Below the pieces are notes generated by a model, which saw only the letters and a program-made list of their open reading frames with translations, ran no database searches and had not been told where the DNA came from. From the IMG/VR virus record IMGVR_UViG_3300017963_000068, positions 1 through 52,419 of that record: 52,419 bases of DNA; one strand, written 5' to 3'. Source of the DNA: a virus. Positions 48,217-52,419 of the stretch are shown piece after piece. The position numbers were made by a program, and so were the translations under genes. The first letter of the stretch is position 1; each line of letters begins with the position of its first letter.

Positions 48217-49425
48217 TCAGGATGGTACGGGAAAACCGTTCTCGAGGTTGCCGTGGGCGTCCACCGCGTAACACCACAGCTCGGCGAGGTGGTTAGGCCA
48301 CCCGGTCCTGGGGAGGATCTTGAAATGCCACCCGTCCGTGATCGTGGTCCGCTCGGACTCCGTGGAATCAAACGGGTAGCGAAAATTCGCGCCATCGTGG
48401 ACAACATACACGCGATCGTCCGCGTAGTAACGGAGCGTGATGATCACGAGCTTGAGGCCCGGCCCGAGGTCCGTCACGTCGAATTCGATCGGCGTGTGGA
48501 CGGCCGTTTCCCGATCCCCGGGGATCTGTCCCGGTGTGGGCGTAAGATTCGAGATCACCGGCGGAACGTCATCTCTCGAGGCGCCGATCAGAACCACGTC
48601 ACCCGCGAACGCTCGGAACTTCGAGCCCTCGGCGGTGAACCAGTCCGCCCAGTCCTCGGCCGTGATCCGCACGTCCGAAAAGCTCGCATAGGGGGAGTGA
48701 GTCGCCGGCGACACCTGATAGTTGCCCAGATCGTATTCGTTGGCGCTCCAATCCGTCCCGTAGTCCGAGGGCGGTTCCATGGGCCAATAGGCGGCCATCC
48801 CCTCGCGGCCCCCGGCCATGGTTGCACGCCACGCCTCGAGCGAGGTGGAGGACAGCGCCTCGCCCCAAAAGTGAACGTCATCGATGTTTCCGTCGAAATT
48901 CTCCCCGGAAAATCCGTTGTCCTCGATCCCCCCCATGCGAACCTGGGCCGTGTTCGCCTGGAGGTTGTTCACGTCCGCCACGCTGATCGTGGAGCCAAGC
49001 GCGGTTCCGTCCACCAGGAGATCGATATCCCGGTTCGCCCCGTTGATCGCGAGGGTGGCGGCGATCCGATACCACGTGCCGGTCCCCGGGCTCCACGCCT
49101 GGGAGCTTTTGTGCTCCGCGCTCGTGGTGCGCCACCACAAGGATAGATAGTTCGCGCCGGAGATTCGCTCCACCACCAGGCCCCAGCTTTTCGCCGGGCC
49201 AGCGCCTCCCCAGCGCGTGAGGATCGGCCACACCTGGCCGTCCGAGGTGGGCACGCTCGCGAATCGCGCCGAGGCAATGATCGACAGATCGGCAACCGGC
49301 GCCAGGTTCGGCGCGCTGGCAATGTAGAAGTAGCTCCCCGAGGAGCGATAGAAGCGCGCGGAGCCCCGGTTCAACTCCGTGCCGCCCGGAATGGTCTGGA
49401 TCGCCTCGCCAGCATAGGCCGTCAT
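48217..49425 (-). CDS. LamG/concanavalin-like lectin-domain protein
   Basis: A 402-residue protein. Residues 25-225 have the LamG jelly-roll pattern (FYIASAPNLAP, WYRIAATLAI, GNIDDVHFWGEALS), which binds sugars. Residues 255-402 look like a second beta domain (PVISNLTPTPGQIP, then FDVTDLGPGLKLVIITLRYY). It lies in an insertion between gpV and gp25 and is a likely adhesin. Confidence 0.6.
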   Translation of the reverse strand: MTAYAGEAIQTIPGGTELNRGSARFYRSSGSYFYIASAPNLAPVADLSIIASARFASVPTSDGQVWPILTRWGGAGPAKSWGLVVERISGANYLSLWWRTTSAEHKSSQAWSPGTGTWYRIAATLAINGANRDIDLLVDGTALGSTISVADVNNLQANTAQVRMGGIEDNGFSGENFDGNIDDVHFWGEALSSTSLEAWRATMAGGREGMAAYWPMEPPSDYGTDWSANEYDLGNYQVSPATHSPYASFSDVRITAEDWADWFTAEGSKFRAFAGDVVLIGASRDDVPPVISNLTPTPGQIPGDRETAVHTPIEFDVTDLGPGLKLVIITLRYYADDRVYVVHDGANFRYPFDSTESERTTITDGWHFKILPRTGWPNHLAELWCYAVDAHGNLENGFPVPS

Positions 49426-49434
49426 CGCTCCACC

Positions 49435-50415
49435 TCACTCCGCGGTCACGAGTAGCGGGTTTCCGGTCCACGGGAAAGCGTAGTTCCCGAATACCATCCA
49501 TGTGTAGCCCGGATTCGTGGGATCCAGCTCGATACTATCCCCGGTCACGAATCCGCTGGAAACCTGATAGACATCGGGGAGGCGTCCGAACACGCCGTAA
49601 CCGCCCACGGTATTGCCGATCGCGGCGAGCGGGAACATTTGCCAGCGCCCGGAGATTTCGTTGACGGATATGGCGTTTTCCATGGCCATGTAGGAGTCCC
49701 ACACGTCACAGCCGATCACCGCTGAGAATGGGGAGTCCCCGCCGCTGGCCTTGAACCCTTGCCAGTTCTCCGTTTCCTGCCAGTTGAAACCGTAGCCATC
49801 TTCCGCGCGCGGCCATCCGTATCCGGTTCCATTGGCCGGGTTGCAGTAGCCCAGCCACGGAAGCGCCCACCCGCTCGCGGCGTCCTCGAACTTGTTAACC
49901 GCGATGCACCATTCACACTTGTTCGATCCCGTGCGGAGGGGGAGGAAAATATCGAACTTGCCATCGGTCGAATGGATCGCGTTGACGCGGCAATCCAGGC
50001 CGGAGCTACTGTTCCAGTACGAATAACCGCTATTCAAAAGCGTGGAATAGTTCGCGCCCGTGAGCGGTGGCGAGCCCACGGCGCCACCGGAGAATGATCC
50101 GTCCGGCGAAAGGTAAACAGTCGCATCGCTGGCGGCGTCGTACCAATAACAGAGCTGGACGCCGAACACGTTTTCCGCTACGAACCAGGACTCCGGATAG
50201 TCGACGTCAAGGTAGCTACTCCAGCCCGGCCCTGGCCAGCCCGCGGAGGACGTGTTCGCGCTTGCGACGATCGCCCATGGGTTGGAAGTCCAGCCCGTGA
50301 GGAGGCTATAGAGCGCGAACGCCAGGCGCTTGCGATCGGTCACGCCGGATCCGCTGGTGGGATACCATGCGTTCTCGATCCATTCGTAGGAGCGCTCCAA
50401 TTCGGGGAGTGGCAT
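49435..50415 (-). CDS. Putative receptor-binding protein, paralogue of 50425-51369
   Basis: A 326-residue beta-rich protein very rich in Trp, Tyr, Ser and Gly (MPLPELERSYEWIENAWYP). The start (MPLPELERSYEW / MALPVLEKSWEF), YLSPDGSFSGG / YFSPGGLFTGG and ending (YAFPWTGNPLL / LALPWDGVETEL) align with the neighbouring gene. Such composition is typical of tail-tip adhesins. Confidence 0.6.
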   Translation of the reverse strand: MPLPELERSYEWIENAWYPTSGSGVTDRKRLAFALYSLLTGWTSNPWAIVASANTSSAGWPGPGWSSYLDVDYPESWFVAENVFGVQLCYWYDAASDATVYLSPDGSFSGGAVGSPPLTGANYSTLLNSGYSYWNSSSGLDCRVNAIHSTDGKFDIFLPLRTGSNKCEWCIAVNKFEDAASGWALPWLGYCNPANGTGYGWPRAEDGYGFNWQETENWQGFKASGGDSPFSAVIGCDVWDSYMAMENAISVNEISGRWQMFPLAAIGNTVGGYGVFGRLPDVYQVSSGFVTGDSIELDPTNPGYTWMVFGNYAFPWTGNPLLVTAE

Positions 50416-50424
50416 CGGTTCACC

Positions 50425-51369
50425 TCAGATCGTGACTAGCTCGGTTTCCACGCCGTCCCACGGTAGGGCAAGCGCCTGGATTTGGATCCACTTGAACTCG
50501 GGATGATCCACGTCCTCCTCGAGAAAAGCACCGGTCGGATAGGCTTGATTATTCGCCCAGAACACGTCGACAAGTCGCCCATGCCACCCGCGCGCGCCGG
50601 CATCCTTCGAGGCGAGCCCGATCCGCGGGAACGGAGAACGGCCGGAGAACGAATTGACGGCCTGATTATTGTAGGCGGACACCACGGAGCGATTGATCCC
50701 CAGGCCGGTGCCGTGCGCCGTGTACCACGTTCCGCCGTAGGAGAACCGGAACGGGGAGCCCACGTTCAGCGTGCTATAGGTCAAATTGTTGTTCACGCCA
50801 TTGTAGAGATAGAAACGCCCGCCCTCCCAGTTCTCCACGGCGTTCGCCAGGCGCCCGAACATTAGGATCCCGTATTGGTTGTTTCCGAGATACGGGATCA
50901 TGATTTCGCAGTCACCATCGATCGAATGCCAGTATTGCATGACGCAATCGACGGCCCAGGTTTGCGTCCCGAAAAGATAGGTATCCCAGATCGTCCGCTG
51001 ATCGGTTGCCGTTGGCGGCGTGTTCAGGCCGCCGCCGGTGAACAGTCCGCCAGGTGAGAAGTAGAGGCGGGACACGTAGGAGGTCGTGGTCCTGGTGATC
51101 ATCACCTGGCCGCCACCGTTCAGGTTGAGAACGATCCATGGATTGTTGTTCGAGGGGAACGTGGGCGATGTCCAGTAGTCCGTCCCCCAGCCCCAGCTCG
51201 CGGAGGCGTCACTCGAGCCGGCCACCGTGGCGCCGCCAACGGTCCAGCCCTTCCACGTTTCTTTCCAGTCGTAAAGCGTTGCGTTATACATTTCGGCCGA
51301 TCCGCCCGGATAGGTGATCCGGTGGTTCAGCTCGAATTCCCAGGACTTCTCCAGTACGGGCAACGCCAT
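50425..51369 (-). CDS. Putative receptor-binding protein, paralogue of 49435-50415
   Basis: A 314-residue protein from ATG 51369 (MALPVLEKSWEFELNHRI), see its paralogue for matched segments. Its centre carries asparagine-rich loops (NGVNNNLTYSTLN). Two diverged copies suggest alternative or hetero-oligomeric adhesins. Confidence 0.6.
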   Translation of the reverse strand: MALPVLEKSWEFELNHRITYPGGSAEMYNATLYDWKETWKGWTVGGATVAGSSDASASWGWGTDYWTSPTFPSNNNPWIVLNLNGGGQVMITRTTTSYVSRLYFSPGGLFTGGGLNTPPTATDQRTIWDTYLFGTQTWAVDCVMQYWHSIDGDCEIMIPYLGNNQYGILMFGRLANAVENWEGGRFYLYNGVNNNLTYSTLNVGSPFRFSYGGTWYTAHGTGLGINRSVVSAYNNQAVNSFSGRSPFPRIGLASKDAGARGWHGRLVDVFWANNQAYPTGAFLEEDVDHPEFKWIQIQALALPWDGVETELVTI

Positions 51370-51376
51370 GGTGTCC

Positions 51377-51862
51377 TCACGTGATCGCGTAGGGTGTCGC
51401 GCCGATCGTCGCGGTCCCTTGGTTGTCGGTTGCAGGGTGGAGAACGTCCGCCAGCTCGGCCGCGGCCTCCTCGAGGGTGGCGAACGCGGCCGTGTTCGCA
51501 TCGAACGCGGCGGCCAGCGCCGTAGGGACGGCCACGAAGCTGGGGGGTGTAATCGCCGTGGCCCCGGCAAAAAAGAGCGCTGGCGCGGCAACCATGGCGC
51601 CCCAGAACGCTAGGAGCCCGGTTTTCACAACGGTGGCGCCGGCGCTCGAGCTGGCGCCCGGCGTGAACGTCATCGCCGCGGCCATTGCCGGGACGGCGAG
51701 CGCGTCCACCTGGGCGGTGACGATCAGGACGGCGCCGGCCTGGGCGCGATCTTTCATATAAGCGCCATAGGCCGCCGCCAGGGCCGCCTCGCCCTCGCCC
51801 GCCGTGAGGGTGGGCGTCATGCTTTCCAGCGCCGTGGCCAGCTTGGACTTGCTCAGGCTCAT
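51377..51862 (-). CDS. Ala-rich tail protein, unknown
   Basis: A 161-residue protein (MSLSKSKLATALESMTPTLT) with about a third Ala and two hydrophobic stretches (AAAMTFTPGASSSAG, LLAFWGAMVAAPALFFAG). Stop of gpV overlaps its ATG. No family recognised. Confidence 0.5.
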   Translation of the reverse strand: MSLSKSKLATALESMTPTLTAGEGEAALAAAYGAYMKDRAQAGAVLIVTAQVDALAVPAMAAAMTFTPGASSSAGATVVKTGLLAFWGAMVAAPALFFAGATAITPPSFVAVPTALAAAFDANTAAFATLEEAAAELADVLHPATDNQGTATIGATPYAIT

Positions 51863-52419
51863 TATTTCACCTTCACCACCTGAGAATAGCTCGAGGCCAG
51901 CGCGGCGTTATCCGCCACGGTCGACGGCCCGGTGCCGGTGCCATGCTTGTGGGCCTCGTAAGCGGACTTGAGGACCACCTGATCTGTGCCCCCGGAGCCG
52001 TCATGGATCAACACCTCCTGATCCACGATGATCGTTCGCCCGGCCGCCGGCCCCTCGCCTCCTCCGTTCGGGATGTCACCCGAGGACAGGACGGCCACGA
52101 TCGACGGCATGAACGCCAGCTCCCCGCCGGGGAGAACCACGATCACCTCGGAGCCCACCTCCGGCACGCTCCACAGCCCTCGAGCTGGTCCGCCGAATGG
52201 GGAGCCGAGGCGGCACGTCACGTCGACGCCCTCCGGTTGGAATTCCACGTCCACCAGGATGTCCACCAGCTTGCCGTCCTCCTCCACCAGCTCGTGATGG
52301 GAGGACTCGCCCTCCGGCACGGCCACCACGCCCACGGCCGCCCACAGCTTGCGCGGCCCGGACGCCTCGAGGGCGCGGACCAGGGGGGCGAGGTTCAGGC
52401 GCTTGGTAGCGTGGCGCCG
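51862..52419 (-). CDS. Baseplate assembly protein gpV-like (main part, runs across the joint)
   Basis: The C-terminal 157 residues of the 193-residue gpV-like protein; the start is at 147 on the other side of the joint. The OB-fold region reads DVEFQPEGVDVTCRLGS, GSEVIVVLPGGELAFMPSIVAVL, typical of phage gpV/gp5 spikes. A stretch LIHDGSGGTDQVVLKSAYEAHKHG follows, the kind of tip sequence that binds a metal or spike cap. The spike pierces the outer membrane. Confidence 0.8.
   Translation of the reverse strand, partial: RRHATKRLNLAPLVRALEASGPRKLWAAVGVVAVPEGESSHHELVEEDGKLVDILVDVEFQPEGVDVTCRLGSPFGGPARGLWSVPEVGSEVIVVLPGGELAFMPSIVAVLSSGDIPNGGGEGPAAGRTIIVDQEVLIHDGSGGTDQVVLKSAYEAHKHGTGTGPSTVADNAALASSYSQVVKVK
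52297..52419. repeat. Terminal direct repeat, right copy (123 bp)
   Basis: Second copy of the first 123 bases of the window. The gpV reading frame continues without interruption through the repeat when the two ends are joined. Confidence 0.95.

Noticed and set aside
1-52419. High frequency of CTCGAG and GATC-containing words
   Set aside because: Largely explained by preferred codon pairs such as CTC GAG and ATC GCC in a GC-rich genome; without counts against a codon-matched model I make no claim.
1-52419. tRNA genes, CRISPR arrays, insertion sequences, integrase and attachment sites
   Set aside because: Looked for cloverleaf-like stretches, regular spaced repeats, transposase or recombinase motifs and found none.

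Overview
This window looks like a complete genome of a GC-rich, contractile-tailed double-stranded DNA bacteriophage (myovirus). The last 123 bases (52297-52419) repeat the first 123 exactly, so the molecule closes into a circle, or is terminally redundant, with about 52,296 unique bases. The baseplate gpV gene runs across this joint. Every gene I can support lies on the minus strand, so transcription runs leftward and wraps from position 1 back to the right end. The tail module resembles that of Mu-like and P2-like phages (sheath, tube, frameshifted chaperones, tape measure, hub, gpV, gp25-like, gpJ, gpI). I see no transposase, integrase, CI-type repressor or tRNA. An overlapping Rz/Rz1-type spanin pair in the lysis cassette argues for a Gram-negative host. 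Lifestyle is unresolved; nothing proves lysogeny.

Layout in order of transcription: (1) 36.9-34.3 kb, recombination: YqaJ-type exonuclease and a RecT-like annealing protein, closed by a textbook rho-independent terminator. (2) 34.2-30.5 kb, a new operon behind a good sigma70-type promoter: a stand-alone ScoMcrA-head-domain protein, a 650-residue protein with a TGT/DpdA-like N-terminal half, small zinc proteins and a Cro-like regulator. (3) 30.5-27.5 kb, replication: initiator, DnaC-like loader, orphan DNA methyltransferase, RusA-like resolvase. (4) 27.5-19.5 kb, many short overlapping accessory genes (zinc ribbons, a nucleoside-deoxyribosyltransferase-like protein, a membrane HExxH protein, a DUF2303 protein), then the small terminase. 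(5) 19.5-10 kb, packaging and head: large terminase, portal, gpF-like minor head protein fused to a metallopeptidase-like domain, scaffold, major capsid. (6) 10-0 kb and across the joint, tail: connectors, sheath, tube, chaperones, tape measure, LysM protein, hub, gpV. (7) 51.9-39 kb, adhesion and baseplate: two paralogous receptor-type proteins, a LamG-like protein, gp25-like, gpJ, gpI, fibres and small beta-rich proteins. (8) 38.8-37.1 kb, lysis: Rz, Rz1, holin, M23 endolysin.

Two kinds of structure stand out beyond the genes. One is a 9-base sequence, GACACAGGA, that recurs 11 times, 10 of them 7-12 nt upstream of start codons, as a start-associated sequence. The other is a set of perfect inverted repeats placed in the few intergenic gaps. 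The most striking is a pair of 12- and 11-bp stems in H-type pseudoknot order directly after the major capsid gene. Others are a triple hairpin before portal and a leader that can mask the capsid ribosome binding site. The most interesting gene group is the ScoMcrA-head plus TGT-like operon, a candidate DNA-modification or anti-restriction system.
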